Shown one piece after another: positions 33,849-44,590 of a stretch of DNA of 64,000 bases. Location: the NCBI GenBank assembly GCA_007570785.1, contig ML660203.1, positions 7,870,638 through 7,934,637 of the forward strand. Direction: 5' to 3'. The position numbers and the translations under genes were made by a program. Source of the stretch: Antilocapra americana. Lineage: Eukaryota > Chordata > Mammalia > Artiodactyla > Antilocapridae. Each line of letters opens with the position of its first letter. Positions within the stretch are counted from its first letter, which is position 1. The notes below the pieces were generated by a model, which was not told the DNA's origin, ran no database searches, and saw nothing but the letters and a program-made list of their open reading frames with translations.

Positions 33849-34116
33849 GGCTATTCTTGCCTCATCCACAGGACCTAACTCATTCTTTCCCATTTTTGAG
33901 ATGAGGAAACTGAGGCTTAGAGAAGTGAAGTGACAGGGCCAGGGAGTAAAAGGTCCAGGCACCAACATGAGCCCTGATTCCATCCTCCTTGGAGGAGGTT
34001 TTCCTGGTGCTAGCTCTGCTTGCACCTGCCCGGGTCAGGGGCCAGGGACACTGAGGCGCCAAGGCCCAGCCCTGGACTCTGGGATGGGGCGGTGAGAGAA
34101 TGGCAAACATACTGAC

Positions 34117-34167
34117 CTGCTGTTCGTGGCCAAACAACTGGGGGATCAGGGAGGCCTGTCCAAAAAT
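34117..34167 (-). CDS. DLGAP4: DLGAP4 long isoform, 51-base exon (residues 453-469)
   Basis: The minus strand reads ...CTTTCCTGCAG|ATTTTTGG...CAGCAG|GTCAGT, giving 17 codons (Ile-Phe-Gly-Gln-Ala-Ser-Leu-Ile-Pro-Gln-Leu-Phe-Gly-His-Glu-Gln-Gln). Both boundaries fall between codons, so the exon can be included or skipped without a frameshift. The donor has C at +3 (GTCAGT) and is weaker than the GTGAG-type donors of the other visible exons. No domain is recognisable in the peptide. It is hydrophobic and Gln-rich, and connects the motif-bearing exons on either side. Confidence 0.95.
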
Positions 34168-35039
34168 CTGCAGGAAAGAGATGGGGAGGGTTACGGGGAG
34201 ACCGAGGCTGGGAGCTGGGGTGAGGTCTTCAGGCTCGGCTACAAGAGAACTTGGGGCTGGTCTAACCTCCTCCCCAGACTGGCTGGGGCCGTTACTAGGA
34301 GGTTTTGGTTTCCTCCAGGGATAGGAGGCTCACTCCTTCTGGGATTGGGTTTCTAAGTGTTTCTCCTAGGTTGGCTTCTGGGACCATGGATGTCCTGTCT
34401 GCTGCCTCTCAGCTGGGCAGGTAGCCTCCCAGGATCTATAGATTAGGGGCAGAACCTGGAGGCTTCTCTTTCCTGGTCAGGGCTTACCCAGTCCAGTGCC
34501 TGGTGGGAGGGGAGCTTCTTCTGGCAGGAGTTGACGCTCAGAGATATAGACAGAATTGGACATCTCTGATTTTGAGGCCACATATGTGGCTCAGGTCACT
34601 CAAGCTTCACAGGGTTAGGGTTTTGGGGTTCAGAGGACCCTGGGCCAGAAGAGAATTTGGCTGGGCAGGGGGTAGTGGGAGAGACTGGCTGGGGTCCCCA
34701 GCCTGGCTGATTCCATGTACCTTTTTGTGTAGCCAAAGGACAAAAGTGTGTTTCCGGTGCCAGGGCCAGGCGGGGGATGGAGAGGGTGCATGTGAGACAG
34801 ACAGACAGACCCAGAGAGAAACATGGAGATGAGACACACTGGAGAGAATCAGAGAAAAATATGAATGAGAGGCGAGAAAAACAGAGGGACACAGACAAGA
34901 CGGCTGAGGGATGAGAGAACAGACAGGATGGGAGAGACAGGGAAGGGTACTGTCCATCCAGCAAACACCTTCATGCCCTGTGCCACCTGCTGGGGACGCT
35001 GTGGGGACAAGACAGCAAGGTCCCCACCTGCAGGGAACT

Positions 35040-35470
35040 CCCAGTCTTAAGGGTGAGACAGACACAAAGTAAATAAGCAAACAAATATAATTCCTGATAG
35101 TGAGAAGTGCTGTTGAGAAAATGAAGCAAGTTAAGAGAACAGGGCCCCAGGGACCCCCCTGAGGTGGGAAGTGATAGCACAGGTCCCGCTGAGGTGACAT
35201 TTGAGCCAAGACCTGGATCACAGAGAGGAACCAGCTATGCACAGATCTGAGAGAAGAGTGCTCCCGGGGAGGAACAAGCGCAGGAGGGCTGGGGCAGGAA
35301 TGAAGGATGTGAGGAGCAAAAGGAGGCCAGTGTGGCAGGAGCAGGGCTGGTGACAGAATATGTCAGAGATCACGTCCGAGAGGGAGGCCAGGCCTCGCGG
35401 GTCTGGCTTTCCTGGGGTGAGGCCAGAGCTATGGGAGGGTGTGGAGCAGGTGATGTGATCTGACTTCTGC
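35040..35470 (+). repeat. Ancient interspersed repeat, family not named
   Basis: Contains a run of words common to many mammalian loci: 'acaaagtaaataagcaaac', 'gtgagaagtgctgttgag', 'gtgacatttgagccaagacc', 'ggaggccagtgtggcagg' and 'gtgatgtgatctgacttc'. I recognise the pattern as a dispersed repeat but cannot assign the family with confidence. Confidence 0.5.
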
Positions 35471-36289
35471 CTTTTGCTAGCTCCCTCTGGCCGCTGTGAA
35501 TAGGTTGGAGGTGACAGGCATGGAGGCCAGCACACTTGTTCAGGTGAGACTTGGTGGGACCTGGATGGGAGGGGCAGAGGGTCCCCTGGCTGGGGGGAGC
35601 TCTACCTCTCCCCCCCAGTCTGAGGTCGATTTCCTTGGAGTCTGGGAATGACAGTCCTGGGGGGGTGGGGGCTGGGGAGAGCTTGGCCAGGCTAGGAATA
35701 ATGGCGTGATGGGGATTTGGGGTCCAAAAGTTCTAAGCAGTCCATTAGCCTGGGCAGTGGGGCTGCACACAGTGGGATCCAGGGCCTGTTCCTGCCTAGA
35801 AAGGCAGCTGGGTCTGCACCTGACTGTCTCTGCTGCCTCACTGTGCTACCATTGGCAGGTGTCTGCCCTCTCTGGGCCTTGTCCCCCCATTCACACTATG
35901 GAGGGAGCCCTCGAGCCTTGCCTGGCTATCTCTTTGCAAATGGCAAAGTACTGTGCACAACACAGTAGGGACTGAGGTCCAGGTCTGGGTCTGATAGCCC
36001 ATCTCTGCCCAGTTTTGCCTCCTCCTCCCTGTGTGACCCTACCTATCTGGGCCTCAGTTTCCTCATCTGTGAAATGGGGATATGGATATGGACCCCCTGG
36101 GGTGGTGGTGAGGGATCCAGGAGCTTATGGTTGACAGAATTAACAGTACAGCACAGCGTGCTCACCACTATTAGCGGCAGAACTGGCCAGGTCCTGGAAG
36201 CCCAACTATCCACCGAGCAGGTGGAACATGGAGGTCCAGAGTGGAGAAGCAACTTGCTCGAAGTCATACAGCACTAACCATCAAGGTAG

Positions 36290-36460
36290 CTACCCAATGC
36301 TGAGTACACTGTGTGTGCTATCTCACTGATTCCTCACAACCCTTTCAAATAAGAATGATTACCTTCTGGTGATAAATCAGGAAACTGAGGCTCCAGGAGG
36401 TGGGAGGGGGATTTGACCTGGGTTTACAGTCAGTGACAAGACTGGGACTCAAAGCCAGGT
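36290..36460 (+). repeat. MIR SINE fragment
   Basis: Words 'tatctcactgattcctcaca', 'acccttt' and 'ataaatcaggaaactgaggc' are the MIR core, followed by 'gggactcaaagccaggtct'. Confidence 0.75.
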
Positions 36461-36753
36461 CTCCAGTTCCGCATCCTCAGGGCTTCTGGGGGGACAGCAG
36501 TAGTGCAGCCCCTCCCTCTGGGGCCACAGCTCAGGCCATCATTGTTGGGCCCTGGGGCTGCTCTCCAGGCACTGGACGGTCAGTGGGGAAGAGACATGCA
36601 CAGACAGCTCCAGGAACAAAGACTGAACTGAAGCACAGGACAGACATTCAGGGACCACTCAGCGGAGGCTGGACCTGGACGTCGGTCCTTCTCCTGCGTG
36701 GGAGTCGGGGCTCTCTGCAGCCCACCGGCCTTCTGGCTGCCCACCGCTCTCAC

Positions 36754-36868
36754 CTGGCTGATGCAGCTGGAGTCGTTGAGGCTGTCGCTGACGGGGTTGT
36801 AGTCCTCCTCCCAGCTCGGACACTTGGAGGGCAGCAGCATGTCCACGGAATCCAGGCGGTCCAGACTC
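36754..36868 (-). CDS. DLGAP4: DLGAP4 long isoform, third visible coding exon (residues 414-452)
   Basis: The minus-strand acceptor CATCCCCCACAG is followed by one base that completes Arg414, then Ser-Leu-Asp-Arg-Leu-Asp-Ser-Val-Asp and on to Cys-Ile-Ser-Gln before the donor GTGAGAG. The 115 bases carry phase 2 in and phase 0 out. The peptide is acidic and Ser-rich, with a PSW-type segment (about 432-434) and DSLNDSS near the end. No globular domain is expected here. The position matches the linker between the second and third guanylate-kinase-binding motifs. Confidence 0.96.
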
Positions 36869-37649
36869 CTGTGGGGGATGGGGAGCAGATGGGGCTGTCT
36901 ACCCTTTGCTCATCCTGGGAAACTGAGGCCCAGAGGTGGGAAAACCAGCCAGGGCTATCCAGTGGTAGAAGGAAAAATGGAAGTCATTGCCAGCCCGGGT
37001 AGTATGAGGGGTGATGAGCAAGGGGAAAGCTCCTAGCTTTTGGAGGCCTTTTGAGTCTTGTGGGTGCAGGCAGCCTTCACCTGTCATGTCCGCTGCAGTC
37101 ACGAGGTGGCAGCACAAGCTCGCTTTTGACTGTTTTCAAACCAGAGGCACTCCATACCAGCTCAATTCTATAGCGCCCTCCTCTGCAGGTCTGGCGCAAT
37201 TCCAGGAGCTGGACAGAGGAGACTGTCAAGGCCCACAAGACTTGACCTCCAGCCAGGGCTGCCCAAAGGTCATCAGTTTTGCCACAATGTCCAGGTAGCC
37301 TCCTCCAAGTACCTGAAGACTCACCACTTTTCCCCCACAGTCTTGGTGCTTCAGTCTTTCTCAGAACTACCTGACCACGGGCCTCCTCTGCACTGCTGCT
37401 CTCAAAATAAGGTCCAAGCCAACAGCTCAGCCCTTAATATAGATAAACTTGGATTGGAACCCGGGCTCCTCCCGGGGTGATCTTGGGTAAGCTGTCACCC
37501 CGTAAGTCTCAGTTTCCTTACCTCTAAGTGGGGGTGTCACCGTGCCTGTCTGCTGGGACTGTGGGGAGGTTTCAGAGATGCAGATTAAAGGGCACTGGGG
37601 CAGGCATAGAGCCCAGACAGCAGCAAGTGCTAACAGATGGCCCCCATTA

Positions 37650-37950
37650 CTGTTACTACAGGCACACTCCTGTTATTGCAATTCCCCTTACTGTGCTCTG
37701 CAGAAATTTTTTTACAAATTGAAAGTTTGTGGCAACCCTGAGTTGTCAGGTGATGCTTAGCATTTTTCAGCAATAAAGCATTTTAAAACTGAGGTATGTA
37801 CCTTTTAAAAGACATAATGCTATGGCACACTTAATAGACTAGAATGTAAACATAGCTTTTACATGCAATGAGAAACAAAAAAGTTCATGTGACTCACTTT
37901 ATTGCAATATTCTCTGTATTACCATGGTTTAAAGTATGCCTGTACTACTA
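37650..37950 (+). mobile_element. Tigger-type (mariner/pogo) DNA transposon 3' fragment
   Basis: Recognised by words such as 'aactgaggtatgtacc', 'agacataatgctatggcaca', 'cttaatagactagaatgta' and 'gactcactttattgcaat', ending in 'taaagtatgcctgtac'. These match the 3' end of primate/mammal-wide Tigger elements. No transposase frame remains. Confidence 0.7.
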
Positions 37951-38801
37951 TTATCAATTTGCTGTCATTCAAGGCCTGTGCCCTGGTCCTGCCCACCTCT
38001 CCCACCTCCATGCCCACAGATCATTCAAGAATTGTAGGAGGTCAGGACTAGAAGGGGTCTTAGAGATCATCCAGCTCAACCCCCTTTACTTAAATCTAGG
38101 GAAACAGGCTCAGAGAGGGTGAGACCCAGGAACGGCCCATGGTGTCCTGAATTCCCACCTGGAGGCCATTCCCTGCCTTCTGTCCTGGCCAAGGAGACTC
38201 CCTGCCCCAGTGCTCCTGTCACCTGCTCTGCTCTCTTCCCACGGCTGCACTCCTCCCAGCCTACCTTCTCTGTGAAGCCTTGGCTGTTGCCCCCAGGAAC
38301 TGAAGAACTAGGACTAACCTTGTTTCCTTTAACTCTTCCAAGTCTTTTGTCTGCTTCTGACTTGTTTCTCTTCCTCAGTGGGTTCTGAATCGCCTGCACC
38401 CACTTTTCTGTTCTAATCCCCACTGTGACTTCTGCTCACTTCTCTCTCTAAAATGTTAATTGTTGCTTTCTGTGTGAGTGCATTTCATTTTTCACACTTT
38501 CACTAACTCTTCCAAGCCTTAAAACAATAGGTTTGGGCCCCATTCCAGGAATTCCAGGCAAGGCAATGGAGAGGTGAAGGCTGTGTATCACCCACTTTGA
38601 CTTCTGGATTCTCTCTAATCTCCCAAAGGGCAGGGTTCTCCTCGCCTGAAGAAGAGAGTCCTCTGGGCTAGTTCCTCTGTGGGAGTGGAAACCACCTGGG
38701 GGTGTGGCTCCTCTGGGCAGGGTTTACCTGGGCTAGTCTCTCTAGAAACTCCCCTTACGCTTTATCAGAGCATAAGGCTTACCTGTGGCCAGGACTTAAC
38801 T

Positions 38802-38837
38802 GGGGCGGGTGTGGGGGCGGGGGCGGGGGTAGTGGGG
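38802..38837 (+). other. G-quadruplex-capable G-rich tract
   Basis: GGGG, GGG, GGGGG, GGGGG, GGGGG and GGGG tracts are separated by one to three bases. In the DLGAP4 pre-mRNA the complement would be C-rich. Confidence 0.7.
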
Positions 38838-39308
38838 TAGTTCACCAAATGGCGGGGCTGTCCGGAGTCAACTCATCAAACAGCAGGGGCCAACCTAAGA
38901 AGGAGGCTCTCAGGGGAGAGGGCGCTAAACCTGAAGGAGGGTTCACCTAGGGGACCTGAGTCCGAAGCTGGAGGGCAGGATTCATCTGCGGGGCTGCGCT
39001 TTCCCGGCAGCCGGCGGCCGAAGGGAGGAAGGCGAGGTTCTCAGGGGTGGGGCACACCTGTGAGGGGCTCACCTGGAAGGCGAGGCTTGGAGCGGGGGTC
39101 CCAAGCAGGTAAAGAGGCTTTCCCAGAGGCGTGCTCACACGTGGGCTGGGCCCAGTGGGGGCGGGGACAGCCTGGGGGCGTGGCCCACGCCAGGGCGTGG
39201 CTCACTTTAAGGGAGTGGTCCTTTCGGGGAGCCGAACTCCGTGCGGTCGGGGCTTCCGGGGCGGGACTGGCTTGTGGGCGCGACTCGGGGCCGGGGCTGT
39301 GCGCTCAC

Positions 39309-39550
39309 CTGCGGGGGTTGCTCTGCTCTCCCAGCGACTGCTGAGTGGCCCTCAGGTAGCTCTGGCGCCGCGCCGCCGTCTTCGGGGAGGGCTTGGGGCT
39401 GCCTCCGGACTCGTCACTGTCCTCGTCGCCCATGGCTTTGATGTAGCTGCCGCTGCGCATTCGCCGGCACGGGATGGGGCCCTCGGCCGTGGCGTCCGCC
39501 TCGCGCGGGGACAACAGCGAGGTGGTCCACTCGCCGCCGCCGCCGGGCAC
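39309..39550 (-). CDS. DLGAP4: DLGAP4 long isoform, second visible coding exon (residues 334-414)
   Basis: Acceptor CATCCCCAG, then Val-Pro followed by four Gly and Glu-Trp, and a CGCAG|GTGAGC donor that splits the Arg414 codon after two bases. The 242-base exon encodes two of the RxxSYxxA guanylate-kinase-binding motifs, RSGSYIKA at 365-372 and RRQSYLRA at 394-401, separated by an acidic/SP-rich linker (GDEDSDESGG and PKPSPK). The Ser before Tyr sits after basic residues and is a plausible kinase site. These motifs dock DLGAP proteins to the guanylate-kinase domains of PSD-95-type scaffolds in the postsynaptic density. The exon and its flanks are GC-rich with many CpGs, unlike the upstream exons. 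Confidence 0.97.
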
Positions 39551-41819
39551 CTGGGGATGGACCGCTGTCAGCGAAGGTGGCTCTGGGGTTGCGGGTGGGC
39601 AGCGCACACCCCCAGAGCGCCACCGGCCACCCACGATTGGACTCATCACCCGGGGAATGAGCTGCGGGATAGAACCCCCATCCCCAAGACCGTAAAGCTC
39701 CCTCGCTCTCCCATCTTGGAGAATTCGGCCTTACCGTCGAAGGATATCCTGGGAAGTTTCACTACGTGGCCTTCCCCGACCTTAGATTTCTCCATGGATC
39801 CCAGGCTGGGTGCCCCAGTAAAACCGCCCAGACAGAATGTTCACAAAGGCGTCCACCCCAGCTACAGTTGTGAGCACCCTGTTACCTTCCTATCACTTCT
39901 CCCATCAATTTAGTGGATGGCTCATGATCTCACAGCACAGATGAAAGCCGCAGGAGGGAAAGAGGTCCCCAGACCTTAGGATGGTGGAGGAAGACAAGTC
40001 AGAGGGCCCCAGCCAGAGGACCTCACCCACAGAATGGGGGTGAGGTCTCTGGGGCCAACCAACATTCCTCAACCCATCGGTGGATGAACTGAGGTATCGA
40101 GAGAGCAGAGGGGCTTTCCCGGGTTGGGCAGCCATGTGGTGAGCTGGAAAAAGGGCTCAGTGTTCCCATCTGAACCCCAGGGACCCCATCAGTGGAAGGG
40201 AGTGGTGATAAAGGCAAGTGAGGTTGCAGCTGTGAGGGCAGCCCTGACCCCAGTGGTTACAATCACAAGCCAACTGAGGGGACCTCTCCTGCCCTCTGAG
40301 GCCAGGATCCGCCAGCTGCTCCAGGCTGCACACAGTCTATGCCCTCGTTCACCTGATACCCACCAACGTGTCCACGACAATGGATGGTCACTGTGTGATG
40401 GAGTGTGCCCGTGCCTCAGCCCAGCAGAGGGTGAACACACCATGCCATGTACACTCATCTCACAGAGCAGGCATAACCCCCACTCCCGTCTCCCCAAGGA
40501 CACACCCCAGCCACTTCAAGGTGTGCCCATCCCTCAGTGAGCACATGATGTGAACACAGAGCTTACATGCCTTCTCACGTGCACACTAGCCACGAGTGCA
40601 CCTCAGACCCACCTCAACTTGTCCCCACCTCACCGTGTCCCTGCCTCAACACATGCAGAGCACACACTCTTGCTGGGTCTATACGTCACCGTGTCACCTT
40701 GGACACCCAGGCACACACGTTTCTCAGTGTACACAGCACACCGATTCTTGCTCACATCCACAAATGCACACACTCCCCAAATCACCATGCCTGCAGAGTC
40801 CACATTCTTCTTGGTCCCTGCATTGCTGGTGGCTGATTCCTGGCTGAGGGCAGGTCCCTGCCTGGGATTCCCAGCCCAGGTCCCCCCTGCAGACTTCTCA
40901 TTAACGCCTCCTCCCCAGCTGACTGTTCTGCACATTCCACCCCAAACCATTGGCTAGTCCATTCTCCCCTCTTCCACCCGTCCCTTGGGAAGGGGGGCTT
41001 TGTGTACCCCTACTAAATACTTCTTGCTTCCCCAGCTCTTATTTTTGTTTGTTTCCCCAGCTCTTACCTACCTACTTCCTGTGGAGCAAGCAGGTGGTAC
41101 TACCCCAGCGCCTGCAGGGCCATTTTTTCATGGTGTTTCTGAAGCATTTTCACATGATCAGACTAAACCACGTCATCTGAGAGGGAGCTAAGTCTCATGC
41201 CACCCTATCCTGTATTTCTAAACTAAGGAAGGTAGACTGAGAGCCACAAAAGCCTTAAAATATAAAATATTGCTTAGATTTAATTTCCCTCCTTTGGAAA
41301 AACAAAAAGAGACTTTCCCCTCCATAGTCTCAGTGTCTTTGGAATTTAATATAGAATGACAAGAATGCAGGGATCTGTCAGACTTTGATGTTCATCTGGT
41401 TCAAAATGCATCTAATGTGTTCCCAAGAGCTGGCCAGGCCTGTGCTGACCTGCCCTCTGGGATGAGGCATGCGCTACCTACTGAAGCAGCCCCTCCCATC
41501 TAGTGAACAGAAAATCTACTTCCTGTCATTTTCACCCACAGCTTGGGCTCTGGCGCGGGAGCCACCCAGTTCACAAGCCACTCACCCTGCCCCTAAGAGG
41601 CCCACTGCATGTGTAGCCGCAGAGACATCGCTGAGCCTTCTGCCGCTTTCCAGCAGTGAGACCTTGGTGCATAATAAGTGCTTCAATAAACTCTAGTGTC
41701 TGAAAGAAAAAAGCTAGTCCTCTAGAAGGACTTAGGGCCTCTGGGCTCCTGCAGCTCCCCGCTCATCTTCATCACATTCTGCTCTCACTGACAGGACCGT
41801 CTGATCATGTGTCTTTTTC

Positions 41820-42008
41820 TCCAGCGTGCATGCTCTGTCGCTCAGTTGTGTCTGACTCTTGTGACCCTATGGACTGTAGCCAGCCAGGCTCCTCTGTCCA
41901 TGGGTTGCTATTTCCTCCTCCAGGGGATCTTCCTGACCCAGAGATGGAACCCGCATCTCCTACACTGGCAGGCTAATTCTTCACCACTGAGCCACCTGGG
42001 AAGCCCTT
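41820..42008 (-). mobile_element. Bov-tA/Bov-A2 SINE, reverse orientation
   Basis: The minus strand starts 'gggcttcccaggtggctcag', then 'gtgtaggagatgcgggttcc', and ends 'caactgagcgacagagcat'. A deletion removes the 'ttgcctggagaat' segment near 41910. Confidence 0.9.
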
Positions 42009-42311
42009 TTTTTCCTCCTAGCATCCTGATAATCGGGAATAGGTCTTATTTATTTTTTGATCTCGTCACTTAAGTGCTCATCTGCTCATCTACCTCTCTC
42101 TCCGCTAGTGTTTCTTGATCACTTCCTCTATGACAAACCCTGTCTTGGGCCTTGGGGACACCGATCGGCACCAGATATGGTCCTTGTCCTCAAGGACCCC
42201 CCATCTGGCGGCAGTACCAGGTTAGGAGGCTGGCGCCAGAATGCCATGCAGTTGGTTCTAGGAGGGGATAGATGGCACAGCTTACAGATTTTTCTTCTCA
42301 AGAGCAGGGAC

Positions 42312-42612
42312 TTATGGGCTTCCCTGGTGGTCTCATGGTTAGGAGTCTGCCTGCCAATGCAGGGGACAAAGGTTTCATCCCTGGTCCAGGAAGATCCCAC
42401 ATGCCATGGAACAACTAAAGCCCATATGCCACAACTACTGAAGCCCGTGTGCCTAGAGCCCATACTCTGCAACAAGAGAAGCCATCGAAATGAGAAGCCC
42501 ATGCACCACAATGAGGAGTAGCCCCTGCTCGCCGCAACTAGGGTAAGCCCATGTGCAGCCATGAAGACCCAGCACAGCCAAAAATAAAAATAAATCTTTT
42601 TTTTTTTAAAAA
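42312..42612 (+). mobile_element. CHR-type SINE, near full length
   Basis: Starts 'tatgggcttccctggtggtc', has 'gtttcatccctggtccagg' and the repeated 'cacaactactgaagccc' body, and ends 'agcacagccaaaaataaa' plus an A/T tail. Flanks AGCAGGGACTT (about 42303) and AGCAGAGACAT (about 42635) match at 9 of 11 positions, a plausible diverged target-site duplication. Confidence 0.88.
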
Positions 42613-42879
42613 GGGGGAGCAGAAAAAAAGGGGGAGCAGAGACATGTTTTAGTCTCTACTCAGGGCTGGTCTCAGAAGGGTCTTGATGGCTGTTAAGCAC
42701 ATGACCAATGGAAAGAATCTTCTTATTAGCAAGATAACCACCAGTCACCCAATTCCTAGGTGAGTAAACAGAGGCCTGAGTGAAACATCTTTCCAAGTCA
42801 ACCTGTGGTACTGCTGGGTCTCAAAGTGGTACCTTCCCCACAACCCCTTGCCCCACCCCTGACCTTGGCAGGGACCCAC

Positions 42880-43878
42880 CTGCAGGTAATGGTAGGCGAG
42901 ACCCTGGTGGCAGGATTTGGACTTTAGCAAGCTCTTATCCAAGGTGGCCGAGGTCTTCTGGCAGACCTCGTGGCCGTGGCTGAGGGTCAGAGTGGACCAG
43001 GAGCCCCGCTTGACATAGTTGGTGTCAGTGCCCACCCCAAGGCTGGGGCAGGTAGCCGGGGGTGCGGGCGGGGGTGGCGGGGCGGTCAGCTCGGTGGTGT
43101 TGTTCTTGGCGGCTTTGAGCATGTGCCCGCTGATGGTGTTGTAGGCGTGCATGAAATAGCGGGGCTGGCTGCGTTCCGCCTGGCGGCCGAGCGTCATCAG
43201 TCCTGAGGCTGGGCCGCTGCTGCGGAAGGCGCCACCTTCACCATCCAAGTTGTCATCAGAGCTCCACCAGCCTGAGATGTTGGAGCGGCTGCGCCGCTTG
43301 GGTTCCCCGGCCTTGGCCCGCTCCTTGCTCTTGGCCCTCCGGCCCTTGCCGTCCTCCAGGCCACCTTTCTTGCCGCCATTGCCACCAACCTTGCCTGCTG
43401 TGCCCTCCAGAGAGGGTGCCTTGGTGAAGAAGAGCCGTTGGACAGAATGGACCAGGTGGCGAATGCGGCCAGGACTCTCCCCCCGGGCCTTGGCCTCCCC
43501 GCGGGGGAACTGGAGTGTACTAAAGCCATCGCGATGGATGGGCAGCTGCTTCTCAAACTGGTCCAGTAGGTTGGCAGGCAGCCGGTTGATCTTGGTGGCT
43601 TGGGCATGGCTGGGGAAGGGGCTCTCCTCTGGCACCTCGAAGTGGGAGTTGTAGTGGATTCGGGGGAAGGTGCTGCTTGGCGGTGGCAGCTGGTTGTTGA
43701 GCGGGAAGAGCCCGTCCCCTGGCAGGGCATTCTGCCCGGGGAAGCGGGCCTCGCGGGCAAAGGCCTCCGTGGGCGACAGCAGGTAGGGGTTGCGGTCAGG
43801 CCCGGTGAACAGGGGCTCGTGCGGTGGGTCCAGACTGTCGGAGAGGTGGCGGGGGCGGCTGTCACCGAGGCCTTTCAT
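42880..43878 (-). CDS. DLGAP4: DLGAP4 (SAPAP4) long isoform, first coding exon (residues 1-333)
   Basis: The minus-strand ATG at 43878 (A at -3, good context) opens 333 codons ending Tyr-Leu-Gln before the donor GTGGGT. It begins MKGLGDSRPRHLSD and contains HFEVPEESPFPSHAQ (about 80-94), a basic Lys/Arg segment (about 190-206), an SGWWSSDDNLDGE block (about 209-221), QPRYFMHAYNTISGH (about 246-260) and a run of Pro (about 275-282). These are hallmarks of the DLGAP/SAPAP/GKAP family, and the sequence matches my recollection of mammalian DLGAP4 almost throughout. The product is a disordered postsynaptic-density scaffold that bridges PSD-95/DLG guanylate-kinase domains to Shank. The N-terminal half shown here is the DLG-binding side, and the Shank-binding C-terminus is outside the window. 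The overlapping frame at 43865-43197 is a shadow of the conserved frame. Residue numbers are approximate to a few positions. Confidence 0.98.
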
Positions 43879-43951
43879 GATCCCGGCCCTCAGCGCAGGG
43901 GCCGTTGCCCTAGCGGGGCACCCGGGTTGCCTCTCCCGGGCAGCAGCTGAC
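43879..43951 (-). other. DLGAP4: 5' UTR portion of the first coding exon and its acceptor
   Basis: A strong minus-strand acceptor (CTGTCTGTCTTCTCTCCGCAG) ends at 43952, leaving 73 untranslated bases before the ATG. The presence of an acceptor shows that at least one noncoding exon lies upstream. I could not identify it between 43952 and 64000. Confidence 0.85.
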
Positions 43952-44119
43952 CTGCGGAGAGAAGACAGACAGGCATCAGCCGGATTCGGAGGGGAAGGTT
44001 AACACAGACCCCCCACAGATCTCAAGGTTGGGAAGATTTCTGAAGACTCCCGACCTGCCCTTAGCATTGCACTTGAGATCAAGAGTAAAATGGACAACGA
44101 AAACCCAGCACAGCACCCC

Positions 44120-44200
44120 CAAAATTATATATATTCTTCATTGACAAGCTTATTCTAAAATTTATACGGAAACACAAGGAATTTTTTAAAGTTCATTTAT
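44120..44200 (+). mobile_element. Old L1 ORF2-region fragment
   Basis: The segment 'gacaagcttattctaaaatt' and 'tatacggaaacacaagg' resembles a conserved portion of mammalian L1M ORF2. Short and isolated. Confidence 0.45.
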
Positions 44201-44392
44201 ATCATTTTTTTATTCCAAATGCAAATGATAGCATAAAAAAAAGAAAAGAAAATGGAGACCCACTCACCATATATGTAAATAAAAGCGACAGCTCAGGCTA
44301 GCAAACTGTTAAAATATGTTCCACTTTCCTACCTTGACGAATGTATTTTCACAGTAAACTGGAAACCCAGGTTCAAACTCAGATTTCTTGTG

Positions 44393-44590
44393 TGTGTTAG
44401 TCACTCTGTTGTGTCTGACTCTTTGTGACCCCATGGACTGTAGCCTGCCAGGCTCCTCTGTCCATGGAATTCTCCAGGCAAGAATACTGGAGTGGGTAGC
44501 CATTCTCCATGGCATCTTCCCGACCCAGGGACTGAACCCAGGTCTCCTCCTTTGCAGGCATTCTTTAGCACTGAGCTACCAGGGTCTCCT
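44393..44590 (-). mobile_element. Bov-tA/Bov-A2 SINE, reverse orientation
   Basis: Minus strand: 'gagaccctggtagctcagtg', 'gggttcagtccctgggtcgg', 'actcttgcctg'-type core and 'gtcagacacaacagagtgac' end. Adjacent GT-rich bases at 44389-44399 may be a short tail-derived repeat. Confidence 0.9.

Larger units (their letters stand above)
31300..34116 (-). other. DLGAP4: DLGAP4 intron between the 51-base exon and exon 31059-31299
   Basis: GTCAGT donor at 34116-34111, AG acceptor at 31301-31300. It contains a hAT-type MITE near 32.6 kb, a MIR near 33 kb and a short L1 3' fragment near 33.8 kb. The remainder is unremarkable unique sequence. Confidence 0.9.
34168..36753 (-). other. DLGAP4: DLGAP4 intron upstream of the 51-base exon
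   Basis: GTGAGA donor at 36753-36748, CAG acceptor at 34170-34168. It holds an old interspersed repeat at about 35040-35470 and a MIR near 36.3 kb. The region 34790-34960 has dispersed GACA/GAGA words without forming a clean tandem array. Confidence 0.9.
36869..39308 (-). other. DLGAP4: DLGAP4 intron between exons 39309-39550 and 36754-36868
   Basis: GTGAGC donor at 39308-39303, CAG acceptor at 36871-36869. It contains a Tigger-type DNA-transposon end at 37650-37950 and a G-rich tract at 38802-38837. The GC content rises sharply over the last 400 bases toward the upstream exon. Confidence 0.9.
39551..42879 (-). other. DLGAP4: DLGAP4 intron between the first and second visible coding exons
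   Basis: GTGGGT donor at 42879-42874, CAG acceptor at 39553-39551. It contains a CA-rich patch at about 40540-40790 that is too irregular to call a microsatellite, an MIR/L2-like tail near 41650-41700, one Bov SINE and one CHR SINE. No other exon is supported. Confidence 0.9.

Noticed and set aside
39131..39913. 260-codon plus-strand frame antisense to DLGAP4 exon 39309-39550
   Set aside because: GC-rich chance frame opposite a real exon. There is no domain and no independent splice evidence.
40540..40800. Irregular CA-rich stretch, considered as a tandem repeat or CRISPR-like array
   Set aside because: Spacing and words are irregular, there are no repeated units with unique spacers, and this is a mammalian genome.
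42610..42640. Short tandem word 'aaagggggagcag' twice after a CHR tail
   Set aside because: Most simply a slippage duplication at the end of the SINE and its target site. Not worth a separate element.
43197..43865. 222-codon minus-strand frame within the first DLGAP4 coding exon
   Set aside because: It is offset from the conserved DLGAP4 frame, and its translation is low-complexity Ser/Pro/Ala. It is a shadow frame.
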